Shown: positions 8,181-16,962, numbered from the stretch's first letter. The stretch: 64,000 nucleotides of DNA from Gammaproteobacteria bacterium (GCA_031291175.1 JARLJO010000050.1:1-64000), one strand, 5' to 3'. A program made the numbers and translations. Notes: a model not told the origin generated them from the sequence alone.

Positions 8181-9698
8181 ATGTCATTAGCAATCATTTA
8201 CAGTCGTGCAAGCTCTGGAATAACGGCGCCCCTTATTACAGTTGAAACGCACATTTCGCGCGGCTTACCAAATTTTCTGATGGTGGGTTTGCCGGAGGCG
8301 GCGGTGAAAGAGAGTCGCGATCGTGTGCGTAGCGCGCTCATTAATTCGCATTTTGAATTTCCCCGCGGACGGATTACCGTCAATCTTGCGCCAGCTGATT
8401 TGCCAAAAGAAGGCGGTCGTTTTGATCTGCCCATTGCACTGGGTATTCTTGCTGCGAGCAAGCAAATTCCCGATAAAAAGTTAGCCGAATATGAGTTTAC
8501 CGGCGAGCTTGCGCTCTCAGGCGAAATCCGTCCTATCCGAGGTGTTTTGCCAGTTGCTTTGGGCGCGAGACAAAGTGGTCGTCAATTAATTGTACCCAAA
8601 GGCAATGCCGTTGAAGCGGCATTGGTAAAAGACACCGTAATTTATTCCGCGCAACATTTATTAGAAGTGTGTGCGTATTTAAAAGGTGAAAGAGACTTGG
8701 ATGCTTGTGAATTTTTAAGTAATGAAGTGCCTTTGCAAAATAGCTTGGATTTAGCCGATGTGAGAGGCCAGTCATTTGCCAAGCGCTCACTCGAAATTGC
8801 GGCAGCGGGTAAGCACAGCCTATTGCTCATGGGCCCGCCCGGTACCGGTAAAACCATGTTAGCAAGCCGCATTACCAGTATTCTGCCATCTTTGTCAGAC
8901 CAGCAAGCATTAGAGATTGCAGCCATCGCCTCTATCAGTCAGACAGGTTTCGATTATAAAAAATGGATGATGTTACCTTTTCGAGCGCCCCACCACACAG
9001 CATCCAGTGCGGCACTGGTAGGTGGTGGGCGTCCCCCGCGCCCAGGAGAAATTTCATTGACACACAATGGCGTTTTATTTTTAGACGAATTACCCGAATT
9101 TAATCGCCATGTATTAGAGGCATTGCGAGAGCCGCTAGAATCAGGCCAAATTACAATTTCACGAGCGACATCTCAGGCTGTGTTTCCGGCCAGCTTTCAA
9201 TTGATTGCGGCAATGAACCCGTGTCCATGTGGTTTTGCGGGCAGCCCCGGCAATTGTCATTGCACTTATGAGCAAATTAAGCGTTATTTAGCGAAGTTAT
9301 CGGGCCCATTATTAGACAGAGTTGACATGCAAGTTGAAGTGCCCGCGTTGCCACCGAGCGTCTTGGCAAATCAAGCAGGCGAGCTCAGCGCAGAAAGCAG
9401 CGCGGTGATTAAAGAAAGAGTCGTTGCCGCTCGTCAAAGACAGCTGAAAAGGCAAAATAAGCCCAATGCGGAACTCTTGGTTTCAGAGTTGGCGCAGTAT
9501 TGTGAGTTAGCAGAAGGGGTGGAAGCGTTGCTTGGCGAGGTAATGGTTAAGTTTAATCTGTCGGCTCGCGTCTATCATCGAATCATTAAAGTGGCCCGTA
9601 CAATCGCCGATTTAGGGGCTTCAGACCCTATCACCACGGTACATTTAAGTGAAGCTTTGGGCTATCGGTGTCTGGATCGATCGAAATTAACTTATTGA
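8181..9698 (+). CDS. comM: ComM/YifB-family Mg-chelatase-like AAA+ ATPase
   Basis: Members of this family are hexameric AAA+ helicase-like ATPases; ComM promotes branch migration during natural transformation in Vibrio and relatives. The 505-aa length is normal. An N-terminal S5-fold/Lon-like region spans residues 1-180 (MVGLPEAAVKESRDRVRSAL). Walker A GPPGTGKT is at 218-225, and Walker B LFLDELPEF near 300. A short zinc-ribbon-like segment with CPCG and C/H residues (about 350-365) and the C-terminal RVYHRIIKVARTIADL domain follow. It stands alone after a family A repeat. A competence role fits the reduced pil/com operon at 24.4 kb, but that link is inference. Confidence 0.93.
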   Translation: MSLAIIYSRASSGITAPLITVETHISRGLPNFLMVGLPEAAVKESRDRVRSALINSHFEFPRGRITVNLAPADLPKEGGRFDLPIALGILAASKQIPDKKLAEYEFTGELALSGEIRPIRGVLPVALGARQSGRQLIVPKGNAVEAALVKDTVIYSAQHLLEVCAYLKGERDLDACEFLSNEVPLQNSLDLADVRGQSFAKRSLEIAAAGKHSLLLMGPPGTGKTMLASRITSILPSLSDQQALEIAAIASISQTGFDYKKWMMLPFRAPHHTASSAALVGGGRPPRPGEISLTHNGVLFLDELPEFNRHVLEALREPLESGQITISRATSQAVFPASFQLIAAMNPCPCGFAGSPGNCHCTYEQIKRYLAKLSGPLLDRVDMQVEVPALPPSVLANQAGELSAESSAVIKERVVAARQRQLKRQNKPNAELLVSELAQYCELAEGVEALLGEVMVKFNLSARVYHRIIKVARTIADLGASDPITTVHLSEALGYRCLDRSKLTY

Positions 9699-9948
9699 AG
9701 TTTATCGTATTCCCCAAAATTTCCAGGAACTATTGCAAATTAGCGCTATAATGATTTTAAGATACGAGGAGTTTGATAAGATAGATGGGCGGCATAGTCG
9801 ATGGTGTGCAAATATTAACCACACCCCATGACTATTCAGTACGGATGCTGGTCAATGAAGATAGTGGGTAAGGAATAATAAAAATTTCCCCCTGTCGTCA
9901 GTGAGCTTTAAGGGCTATCACTCATGGCTGTAAACGAGGAGAGTACCT
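9699..9948 (+). other. Leader region of the 132-aa unknown gene
   Basis: No convincing gene. TATAAT occurs at 9747-9752, but I see no -35 at the right spacing (TTGCAA at 9733 is too close). A 28-codon frame starts at the ATG at 9785 and stops at GTGGGTAA; it could be a leader peptide or chance. A strong Shine-Dalgarno (GAGGAGAG) sits just before the gene at 9949. Confidence 0.35.
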
Positions 9949-10347
9949 ATGCCTGTTATATTTTACCCACAAGATGACGATGTCGAAATGGGGTCGCTTC
10001 AAGAAAAATTAGAAGTCTTAATGGAAGCAGCGGAGCGTTACAAAGCCGTGATTTTGGATACATCCACTTCACTGATGGATAATGACGGCAAAAGACGTTT
10101 AATACCGCGCGAAATTCGAGTGGCGTTTAATTGGCAAGAAATCGCAAAAATTCTTCGCGAAATTCGTGAGTTGCCAGAGGCGAACGTACCAAACAAATCG
10201 GCTAAGGCGGATCGTTTAGCGCGCCTGGCTGAAGTTTATGAAGTATTGCGCGGCGCTAAAATGCCCAAATTAGAAGCGGTACGTATTGCTTTAATGAATG
10301 AATCAAAACAGCTGCGTGGCAGCAGTGGCGGAGCACAAGTGGCTTAA
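9949..10347 (+). CDS. Conserved-looking hypothetical protein, 132 aa
   Basis: I do not recognise the family. The product is soluble, charged and mostly helical in appearance, with no signal peptide or membrane segment. The N-terminus (MPVIFYPQDDD) leads into a helical region rich in E/K/R (LQEKLEVLMEAAERYKAVIL), then IPREIRVAFNWQEIAKILREIREL, a Lys-rich linker near 85-92, and a C-terminal segment with KLEAVRIALMNE. A strong ribosome-binding site (AACGAGGAGAG) supports the start. It is followed after 24 bases by the flavin-reductase-like gene, so the two may be co-transcribed. Confidence 0.7.
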   Translation: MPVIFYPQDDDVEMGSLQEKLEVLMEAAERYKAVILDTSTSLMDNDGKRRLIPREIRVAFNWQEIAKILREIRELPEANVPNKSAKADRLARLAEVYEVLRGAKMPKLEAVRIALMNESKQLRGSSGGAQVA

Positions 10348-10371
10348 GAGTTAGCCGCTTTTGCGATACAA

Positions 10372-11121
10372 ATGGATGAAAATTTTTATTGCGAAAATGT
10401 GCGGATGCCTTCTCAAATTATATTGTATGACGTGATTCAGTTAGACCTTTTGTCTCCTCAAGTTTCCAGGCTTGTTTTACAACCCAGAGATCTAAAAATC
10501 TCTCTGGGTTTCGTCGCGGGTCAATATATTAAAGTAATCCACGATGATGGCGGAGAGTCTCCGCTCTCTATTGCCTGTGCGCCGTCAGAGACTTTACAGA
10601 TTGAATTGCATTTAAGTCATCCCGCTAAAAATCAAAAAGCGCTCGAGATTTTAAGTCAGGCAAAAGCCGGTGTGCCTTTGCGTATCAGTGGGCCTTACGG
10701 TACTTGTACGCTCCAGAGAATGTTGCCTGATGCCGCTCTTCTTTTTTATGTGCGTGGTACGGGATTTGCGCCAGCGAAAGCCATGTTGGAAGAATTAGTT
10801 AAGCGTCCATTAGTACAGCCCGTCCATTTATTTTGGGGGGTGGCAACAGCCGCAGATTTTTATTTGCAAGATTTGATAAAAAGTTGGGAGCATGCTTTCG
10901 CTGATTTTCGTTACACGCCAATAGTGAGTAGGACGGTGGATCAGCATAAATTACGGGATGCGGTGATTTTAGCTCATCCGGATTTATCCGGTTTTCAGAT
11001 TTATGCGAGCGGGCCACCGGAGATGGTGTATTCAGCGCTGACAGATTTTCAGCAGCATGGTTTATACAAAGAGCGTTTTTATTCCGATGTCATTGATTAC
11101 GAATCGAAGCCTATTCTCTAG
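10372..11121 (+). CDS. Ferredoxin/flavin reductase-like FAD/NAD(P) protein
   Basis: The 249-aa product has the two-domain ferredoxin-NADP reductase architecture. An N-terminal barrel (residues 12-110; FVAGQYIKV at 47-55) is followed by an NAD(P)-binding domain, with [11 protein letters not shown] at 129-139 and the family-typical ASGPPEMVY near 220. The size is like Fre/LuxG-type NAD(P)H:flavin reductases. The usual flavin-binding R-x-Y/F-S motif is replaced by SPLSIACAP near 63-71, so flavin binding may be altered. A second possible start is the Met at residue 12. It converges on rpoH with stops overlapping. Confidence 0.75.
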   Translation: MDENFYCENVRMPSQIILYDVIQLDLLSPQVSRLVLQPRDLKISLGFVAGQYIKVIHDDGGESPLSIACAPSETLQIELHLSHPAKNQKALEILSQAKAGVPLRISGPYGTCTLQRMLPDAALLFYVRGTGFAPAKAMLEELVKRPLVQPVHLFWGVATAADFYLQDLIKSWEHAFADFRYTPIVSRTVDQHKLRDAVILAHPDLSGFQIYASGPPEMVYSALTDFQQHGLYKERFYSDVIDYESKPIL

Positions 11122-11990
11122 GCTTCGAATGCTTCCATGGCTGTCCGTAATTTTTGCATCGCGGACTTTTCAAGTTGACGGACGCGCTCTGCCGATATGC
11201 CGTATTTGGCTGCTAAATCTTGTAACGTGATCTTGTCATCATCGTTTAACCAGCGAGCATTCAAAATTTCCTGGCTGCGTGAATCCAATTGCTCTAATGC
11301 TTCATAAAGTGTTGCGTTAGATTCTTCAGACCAGTTTGTGTTCTCTGTTTGCTTGGCTGGATTGTAACGGTGGTCTTCGAGAAAGCCAGCGGGTATGAAC
11401 GGAAGATTGTCTTCATCGCTGTCATCATGACCATCAAAGGAAGCATCGGTCATGCTCAAACGCATTTCCATCTCGCGCACTGTTTCTGGTTTTACCCCTA
11501 AGTCTCTGGCGACTTCATTGATTTCGTCATTGGTAAACCAGCCTAAGCGTGTTTTCATGCTGCGCAAATTAAAAAATAATTTACGCTGTGCTTTGGTTGT
11601 CGCAATTTTCACAATGCGCCAATTGCGTAAAATGTATTCGTGAATTTCAGCTTTGATCCAGTGCACGGCAAAAGACACCAGGCGTACACCGACAGCCGGA
11701 TTAAAGCGTCTGACCGCTTTCATGAGGCCAATATTGCCTTCTTGAATTAAGTCATTTAAAGGTAAGCCATAACCCATATAGCCTTTGGCAATGCGTACGA
11801 CGTAACGCAGATGCGCTAAGATTAAGCCCTTCGCGGCAGCCAAGTCATTTTCGGTTTGAAGTTTTTGGGCAAAACCCAATTCTTCTTCCTGGGTTAGTAA
11901 TGGAATTTGGTTAACGTGAGCAATATAAGCCTCTATGCTGCTTAGCACAGGCAAACGAATGTTAAATGCTTGTAAGCTTTTAGTTGTCAT
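11118..11990 (-). CDS. rpoH: RNA polymerase sigma-32 (heat-shock sigma factor)
   Basis: RpoH directs RNA polymerase to heat-shock promoters. The 290-aa protein shows sigma region 2 at residues 55-130 ([33 protein letters not shown] with the core-binding helix), the RpoH-specific region [10 protein letters not shown] at 135-143, and region 4 with a helix-turn-helix at about 255-282 ([21 protein letters not shown]). RpoH rather than RpoD is supported by length and region C. Upstream lies a sigma-70-like promoter overlapped by a perfect CIRCE operator (12034-12060), so HrcA repression of rpoH is predicted. ftsX and ftsE lie upstream on the same strand. Confidence 0.95.
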   Translation of the reverse strand: MTTKSLQAFNIRLPVLSSIEAYIAHVNQIPLLTQEEELGFAQKLQTENDLAAAKGLILAHLRYVVRIAKGYMGYGLPLNDLIQEGNIGLMKAVRRFNPAVGVRLVSFAVHWIKAEIHEYILRNWRIVKIATTKAQRKLFFNLRSMKTRLGWFTNDEINEVARDLGVKPETVREMEMRLSMTDASFDGHDDSDEDNLPFIPAGFLEDHRYNPAKQTENTNWSEESNATLYEALEQLDSRSQEILNARWLNDDDKITLQDLAAKYGISAERVRQLEKSAMQKLRTAMEAFEA

Positions 11991-12033
11991 GTTTATTAGC
12001 TCTTGGGTTAGTACGATCTTATCGGCATCTATG

Positions 12034-12060
12034 TTAGCACTCCCCGATGGAGAGTGCTAA
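12034..12060 (-). promoter_or_regulatory. CIRCE operator (HrcA-binding site) upstream of rpoH
   Basis: The sequence is a perfect inverted repeat: TTAGCACTC (12034-12042), nine-base spacer CCCGATGGA, GAGTGCTAA (12052-12060). This is exactly the CIRCE consensus, the binding site of the heat-shock repressor HrcA. It lies 44-70 bases before the rpoH ATG and touches the predicted -10 box, so bound HrcA would block transcription of rpoH. CIRCE is best known at groESL and hrcA-dnaK operons; its use on a sigma-32 gene is unusual as far as I know. Confidence 0.92.
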
Positions 12061-12088
12061 ATATAATCGAAAATAGGTGAGATTCCAA
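12060..12088 (-). promoter_or_regulatory. Predicted sigma-70 promoter of rpoH
   Basis: On the minus strand, TTGGAA (complement of 12083-12088) is followed by exactly 17 bases and then TATATT (complement of 12060-12065). Transcription would start inside the CIRCE repeat, about 60 bases before the rpoH ATG. Spacing and operator overlap make this more credible than the sequence match alone. Confidence 0.7.
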
Positions 12089-12106
12089 TACCTTAAGTAT
12101 AGCAGA

Positions 12107-13072
12107 TTAAGCGGTTTTTGTGGCTCGTAGGTGGCGGCCAACTGCAAACCAGGCGCCCACTAGGCCAAGCATTATACTACTGATTAATAATACAAAAGTA
12201 TCGAAAAAGCTGATGCCCAGTAAATGAAACTGGCTATGGTATAAGGTCGCTACATGATGGGTTGGATTTTTTATCCAGAGGAGGAGTAAATCCACCAGTT
12301 GCCAGGCCAAAATACCGCCCAATAATCCATAGGTCGCGCCAGTGTATAAAAAAGGTCTACGAATAAAAGCATAGGTGCCACCAATTAATTTGATGACATT
12401 GATTTCATTTTGGTTATGTTCTGTGGCTGCGCGAATACAATTATTCACGATAAGCAGCACACCTAAACCCAGGAAAAGGGATAAAGCATAGATAGCCCGA
12501 TGTGCCAGCGTCATTAGCGCAAACAAGCGTTGAACCCAGTCTGTATCAAACTGTACGGTGTCAGTTTCTGGGAGGTCGCGGAGTTCTTGTTGTAGCTGGC
12601 TCAAGCCTTCCGGTGCGTGATTATTGCTAGTGGGTAAAATAGTAATGGCCCAAGGTAATGGATTGTTTTGCAAATCCTCTAGCACATTCTTCACTCCGGC
12701 TTGTTGCTGCAGTTCATTCAATCCTTCTGCAGGTGAAATAAGACGTACTTCACGAATATTGGGATTTTTTTGTAAGGCTTGGGACAGTTCTCTCGCCTGG
12801 TTTTCGGTAATATCCGGTTTGAGATATAGCGTCAGTTGAGTGGTTTGTTGAAAGTTATGACTTAATACTTCAACATTTTTTAACAAAATAAATAAAGCGG
12901 TCGGTAGTGCCAGGGCAATGCCAATGATAGCGGAAGTCAATAAAGTGTTTATGGGGGTGCGGCTCAGTTGCCCTATGCTATTGAATGCGGCTTGAATATG
13001 GCGAATAAAATAATTCTTTAAAAAACCACTACGTTTTCTTTTGGTTAGATTCTTAGGCTGTGACTGGCGCAT
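12107..13072 (-). CDS. ftsX: Cell-division ABC transporter permease FtsX
   Basis: FtsX is the membrane half of the FtsEX complex, which acts at the septum to activate cell-wall hydrolases through the EnvC-type partner. The 321-aa protein has a basic cytoplasmic N-terminus (residues 1-40) and a first membrane helix near 42-65. A periplasmic loop follows to about 185 (QTTQLTLYLKPDITENQA, with the characteristic W-x-Q-R segment DTDWVQRLFA), then three further membrane helices to the end. Its start overlaps ftsE by 20 bases, the usual ftsE-ftsX coupling. Confidence 0.94.
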   Translation of the reverse strand: MRQSQPKNLTKRKRSGFLKNYFIRHIQAAFNSIGQLSRTPINTLLTSAIIGIALALPTALFILLKNVEVLSHNFQQTTQLTLYLKPDITENQARELSQALQKNPNIREVRLISPAEGLNELQQQAGVKNVLEDLQNNPLPWAITILPTSNNHAPEGLSQLQQELRDLPETDTVQFDTDWVQRLFALMTLAHRAIYALSLFLGLGVLLIVNNCIRAATEHNQNEINVIKLIGGTYAFIRRPFLYTGATYGLLGGILAWQLVDLLLLWIKNPTHHVATLYHSQFHLLGISFFDTFVLLISSIMLGLVGAWFAVGRHLRATKTA

Positions 13073-13721
13073 CGATCAATTTTCCTTCCGCTAAAGTGAT
13101 TCGCCTGTGTTTGACGCTGTTAATCAAGCCGAGGTCATGGCTGGCAATTAAAATGGTCATGCCGAGGCGATTAAATTGTTCAAACAGGCATAAAATTTCG
13201 CCCGCGAGATCCGGGTCTAAATTACCGGTGGGTTCATCTGCTAATAGAATAGACGGTTTGTTCACCACCGCACGTGCAATAGCAACGCGTTGTTGTTCAC
13301 CGCCTGAGAGTTCTAAAGGGAAAAAGTTTTCTTTGTTGATCAGGCTGACTTTAGTAAGAACCGCGCGAACCCGGCTAGTGATTTCTTTATAAGAATAACC
13401 CGCAATGACTAATGGTAATGCCACGTTGTCAAACACTGTTCTATCACGCAATAGATTGGGAGTTTGTAAAATAATGCCAATTTGACGGCGCAAGTAAGGA
13501 ATTTGACGAGGAGAGATATTCTTTAAGTGTTGTTTGCCAACGATGATCTGGCCTTGGGTAAAGGTTTCAATTGCTGCGATTAAATTTAATAGCGTGCTTT
13601 TGCCAGCGCCTGAGTGACCGGTTAAAAATGCAAATTCACCTGCTTCAAGATGAAAATTAACATTGTCTAGCGCGAGAAAACCATTCGCATAACGTTTGCT
13701 AACTTGCTGCAATTCTATCAT
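13053..13721 (-). CDS. ftsE: Cell-division ABC transporter ATPase FtsE
   Basis: FtsE is the ATPase of FtsEX; ATP hydrolysis drives a conformational change passed through FtsX to periplasmic amidase activators. The 222-aa length is standard. Walker A GHSGAGKST is at about 35-43, the ABC signature LSGGEQQR near 138-145, and Walker B SILLADEPTGNLD near 157-169, followed by the switch His in IASHD. The gene lies 113 bases downstream of ftsY, giving the conserved ftsY-ftsE-ftsX order. Confidence 0.95.
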   Translation of the reverse strand: MIELQQVSKRYANGFLALDNVNFHLEAGEFAFLTGHSGAGKSTLLNLIAAIETFTQGQIIVGKQHLKNISPRQIPYLRRQIGIILQTPNLLRDRTVFDNVALPLVIAGYSYKEITSRVRAVLTKVSLINKENFFPLELSGGEQQRVAIARAVVNKPSILLADEPTGNLDPDLAGEILCLFEQFNRLGMTILIASHDLGLINSVKHRRITLAEGKLIDAPVTA

Positions 13722-13834
13722 CGAACATCCCTATCGTTGTTGCTAGTCCTAAAAGCGATCGAATAGTCATTTATTCGATTGGCCGCCATACAATAACAAA
13801 AAAATTTTATTTAACCTACTGTCGTGACATCAAC

Positions 13835-14839
13835 TTATTGTTGAGGTGGTTCTGTGGTTTCAAATAAGGCTGAGACAAATTCATCGGCATCAAAAGGTCT
13901 TAAGTCATCAATGCCTTCGCCCACACCAATAAATCGAATAGGTGTTTTCATTTCTTTTGCAATTGCAAAAACAATGCCGCCTTTGGCTGTGCCGTCTAAT
14001 TTAGTGAGGGCAAGAGAGGTAATGCCAATCGCTTCATTAAATTGTTTTGCCTGATTTAATGCATTTTGTCCAATGCTGGCATCCAGTACCAGCAGTGTTT
14101 CGTGCGGTGCACTTGCATCTAATTTTCCAAGAACGCGCTTCACTTTTTTGAGTTCTTCCATGAGATTGGTCTGCGTGTGTAGGCGGCCTGCTGTGTCAGC
14201 AATTAGTACGTCTATACCGCGTGCTTTAGCGGAAGCAAGCGCATCATAAATCACAGCCGCCGTATCAGCGCCAGGTTGTTGAGCGATGACCGGAATGTTA
14301 TTGCGCTCGCCCCACACTTGCAATTGTTCTACGGCGGCGGCGCGAAAGGTGTCCCCTGCTGCTAACATGATATTTTTGCCATCGGTTTGAAGAAGTTTTG
14401 CTAATTTGCCTATGGTCGTTGTTTTGCCAGAACCGTTAATGCCAACAACCAAAAGCACAAAAGGTTTTTTGTCGGTGGTGATGGGAAGCGGTCCTTGGCA
14501 GGGACGTAGAATATTTTTCATTTCTTCTTGTAAGCTGTTCAGTGCAGCTTCCGGATTGCTTAATTCTTTGCGCTCAAGCTTGTCTGTTAGGCTTTTAATC
14601 AGCTGCTGGGTCGCTTCAACACCCACATCGGCTGTAATCAATTGGGTTTCAATCAGCTCTAATAGCTCGGCATCGAGAGTCTTTTTGCCGAGAATGAGAT
14701 TGGATATGCCGCTGGCAAAGCGAGAGCGGGTCTTGGTGAGTCCTTGGGTCAGGCGCGCAAAAAAACCTTTTTTATCTGTGGTTTCGGTAGTTTCAGTGGT
14801 GGTGTCGGTCGGCTTTTTGCGTTTTAAGATATTAAACAT
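13835..14839 (-). CDS. ftsY: Signal recognition particle receptor FtsY
   Basis: FtsY is the membrane-associated GTPase that receives SRP-ribosome complexes for co-translational insertion of membrane proteins. The 334-aa product lacks the long acidic A domain of E. coli FtsY and has only a short Lys/Thr-rich N-terminus (residues 1-25). The N domain follows (FFARLTQGLTKTRSRFASGI), then the G domain with GINGSGKTTTIGKLAKLL (P-loop near 133), the DTFRAAAVEQLQVW insertion box, DTAGRLHTQ and TKLDGTAKGG. It is first in ftsY-ftsE-ftsX and divergent from rsmD. Confidence 0.95.
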   Translation of the reverse strand: MFNILKRKKPTDTTTETTETTDKKGFFARLTQGLTKTRSRFASGISNLILGKKTLDAELLELIETQLITADVGVEATQQLIKSLTDKLERKELSNPEAALNSLQEEMKNILRPCQGPLPITTDKKPFVLLVVGINGSGKTTTIGKLAKLLQTDGKNIMLAAGDTFRAAAVEQLQVWGERNNIPVIAQQPGADTAAVIYDALASAKARGIDVLIADTAGRLHTQTNLMEELKKVKRVLGKLDASAPHETLLVLDASIGQNALNQAKQFNEAIGITSLALTKLDGTAKGGIVFAIAKEMKTPIRFIGVGEGIDDLRPFDADEFVSALFETTEPPQQ

Positions 14840-15003
14840 ATTCTAGTACCCATCTAAAATCAATTGCGACAAATAATACCACACCTGAAGGGGGTAATCC
14901 CCTTGATCGAATAAATTTTGCTGGGGGTGAACTTGACGTGGTCGACTTTCTCATAGAAAGTGTGCCAAATAACAATTTTAACTGAGATGAGCGGAGTATA
15001 GGC

Positions 15004-15564
15004 GTGGCGCAAGGCGAGATACGTATAATTGGTGGGCAATGGCGAGGGCGCAAATTAAAAGTCCCTGAATTGCCTGGTTTGCGACCCACTCCGGATAGGG
15101 TGCGCGAGACCTTGTTTAACTGGCTGGCACCTATTATGCCGGGGGCCTATTGCCTGGACTTGTTTGCCGGTAGCGGTGCGCTAGGTATTGAGGCGCTATC
15201 ACGCGGCGCCGCCGAGGTTGTTTTGGTAGACCAGGCGAAAATGGTGGTGGACCAATTGCGTCAGCAATTAGTGACATTGGGTGCAAAGAACGCGGAGGTT
15301 TATCAGGCGAAAGTGCCTACCCAATTAAAAAGTCCAGCGCGACCATTCGATGTGGTTTTTCTCGATCCGCCGTTTCAGGACAATTTATTACTGCCTACGT
15401 GTTTCTACCTCGAAGAAAATGGATTTCTGGCGGATAATGCGACGATTTACCTGGAAGCGAAAGAGGCCGTACTAGCAGATCAATTGCCAGCCAATTGGAC
15501 ATTAACAAAAACGAAAAAAGCAGGGCAGGTCGTGTATCATTTGGCCTTGCGCAAAACCCAATAA
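15004..15564 (+). CDS. rsmD: 16S rRNA (guanine966-N2)-methyltransferase
   Basis: RsmD methylates G966 of 16S rRNA in the 30S subunit. The 186-aa product starts at GTG 15004. It shows IIGGQWRGRKLKVP and GLRPTPDRVRETLFNWL at the N-terminus, the SAM-binding motif CLDLFAGSGALGIEALSRGA around residues 49-68, and the catalytic DPPF motif (FLDPPF) near 120. Divergent pairing with ftsY is a conserved arrangement in Proteobacteria and supports the call. trpS begins about 57 bases downstream. Confidence 0.94.
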   Translation: MAQGEIRIIGGQWRGRKLKVPELPGLRPTPDRVRETLFNWLAPIMPGAYCLDLFAGSGALGIEALSRGAAEVVLVDQAKMVVDQLRQQLVTLGAKNAEVYQAKVPTQLKSPARPFDVVFLDPPFQDNLLLPTCFYLEENGFLADNATIYLEAKEAVLADQLPANWTLTKTKKAGQVVYHLALRKTQ

Positions 15565-15621
15565 CGGTTCGACCCGCTCCCTATTTTGAGCCGTATATCA
15601 TTTATAAAAAAGGTATTTCTC

Positions 15622-16689
15622 ATGAGTTCACATAAACCGAGATTAGTGTCAGGCGATACCCCCACCGGCCGACTGCATTTGGGCCACTGGGTAGGTTCAG
15701 TTGAAAATCGCGTTGCTTTGCAAGATGATTACGATTGTTATTTTTTGATTGCGAATGTGCATGCGTTTACAACACGCATGGAGCGACCTCTGGAAATTCG
15801 GGAAAGCGTTCTTGATATCGCCACCGATTACCTCGCGGCGGGTATTGACCCCAAGCGCAGCACAATATTTATTCAATCCGAGGTCCCGGCCATTGCGGAA
15901 CTGACCTTCTTTTTTAGCATGTTAATTCCTTATCCTCGCTTAATGCGAAACCCTACTATTAAAGATGAAATTCGTGACAAAGGATTAGGCGATAACTACC
16001 CCTTCGGCTTTTTGCTCTACCCGGTAGGCCAGGTGGCTGATATTTTATCGTTTCGTGCTGAAATCGTGCCAGTGGGCGAAGATCAAATCCCGCATCTTGA
16101 AATGACACGTGAGGTCGCAAGACGCTTCGATCAACTTTATTGCGGCGTGGATTCACATACTGAAGATCGTGATTACGTTAAAAATGGCGGCTTATTCCCA
16201 GTGGTTGAGCTGAAATTAGGGCGTACGCGCCGCTTAGTGGGAACAGGTGGTCCGACACCAGAAGGCAATCTGTTAAAGATGTCAAAATCGCTTAATAACG
16301 CCATCTTCTTAAGCGACGATGCCGACACCATTGCTCGCAAAGTAAAGTCCATGTATACCGATCCAAAGCGGCTGAAAGCGACGGATCCCGGCACAACTGA
16401 AAATAACCCATTGTGGCTTTTCCATGAAACATTCAATCCAGACAAGGCATGGGTTGAAGAAGCCAAAGCACGCTACCGTGAAGGCAAAATTGGCGATATG
16501 GAAAGCAAGAATCGATTGATTGAGGTATTAGTCGCCCTAATAGAGCCTATTTATCAACGCCGACAAGTCTTTGCTGCTGATCCTGGGCAGGTTTTAGCGG
16601 TTCTAAAAGAAGGGACGGCCAAGGCCAATGACATCACCCAGGAGACCTTGCGATTGGCAAAGATGGCGATGAAACAAGATTATTTTTAA
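15622..16689 (+). CDS. trpS: Tryptophanyl-tRNA synthetase
   Basis: TrpRS charges tRNA-Trp with tryptophan. From the ATG at 15622 the protein is 355 aa. An in-frame TTG 36 bases upstream would add 12 residues, but the ATG follows AAAAAAGGT at good spacing and gives the normal N-terminus (HKPRLVSGDTPTGRLHLGHW). The class I signatures are visible: TGRLHLGHW in place of HIGH near residues 15-23, and KMSKS (LLKMSKSLNN) near 210-216. The middle region (VGEDQIPHLEMTREVARRF) is also typical. It follows rsmD and precedes a 40-aa membrane peptide gene. Confidence 0.95.
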   Translation: MSSHKPRLVSGDTPTGRLHLGHWVGSVENRVALQDDYDCYFLIANVHAFTTRMERPLEIRESVLDIATDYLAAGIDPKRSTIFIQSEVPAIAELTFFFSMLIPYPRLMRNPTIKDEIRDKGLGDNYPFGFLLYPVGQVADILSFRAEIVPVGEDQIPHLEMTREVARRFDQLYCGVDSHTEDRDYVKNGGLFPVVELKLGRTRRLVGTGGPTPEGNLLKMSKSLNNAIFLSDDADTIARKVKSMYTDPKRLKATDPGTTENNPLWLFHETFNPDKAWVEEAKARYREGKIGDMESKNRLIEVLVALIEPIYQRRQVFAADPGQVLAVLKEGTAKANDITQETLRLAKMAMKQDYF

Positions 16690-16760
16690 ATTTTGTTCAA
16701 AAATGCCACATGTTGATGTACCATGGGGTCTCAGTTACATATTTAGGGGAGTAGAACCTG

Positions 16761-16883
16761 ATGAATAACCAACAAGAAGACTTGCGTCCTTACAGAAAAT
16801 TCGGTGTGACATTATTGCAGTTAATGGGACTTTTGTTTGTTGCTGGTTTGTTATTGAACGGCATTTTGAAGATCTTTTTTTAA
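16761..16883 (+). CDS. Small membrane peptide, 40 aa
   Basis: The reading frame ATG 16761 to TAA 16883 encodes 40 residues. A polar N-terminus (MNNQQEDLRPYRK) is followed by one hydrophobic helix (about residues 15-36, LLQLMGLLFVAGLLLNGILK). A good Shine-Dalgarno (AGGGGAG) ends 8-10 bases before the ATG, and TTGATG is found 48 bases before it as a possible -35. I do not recognise a named family. Expression is inferred from the ribosome-binding site and the clean single-helix design. Confidence 0.6.
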   Translation: MNNQQEDLRPYRKFGVTLLQLMGLLFVAGLLLNGILKIFF

Positions 16884-16927
16884 TTTTTGCCAAGCACCTC
16901 ATTTGTCCTCTAAAGCTGTGCTCCTAC

Positions 16928-16950
16928 CATTCCCGCTTACCGCGGGAATG
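16928..16950. repeat. CATTCCCGC/GCGGGAATG hairpin
   Basis: CATTCCCGC (16928-16936) and GCGGGAATG (16942-16950) form a perfect 9-bp stem with loop TTACC, 45 bases after the 40-aa gene. A shorter relative, TTCCCGC-CTTT-GCGGGAA, lies at about 26948-26965, so it is a small dispersed hairpin. It stands where family A copies 1 and 3 carry a CTTCCAC hairpin. Confidence 0.65.
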
Positions 16951-16962
16951 TCATATAAAAAA

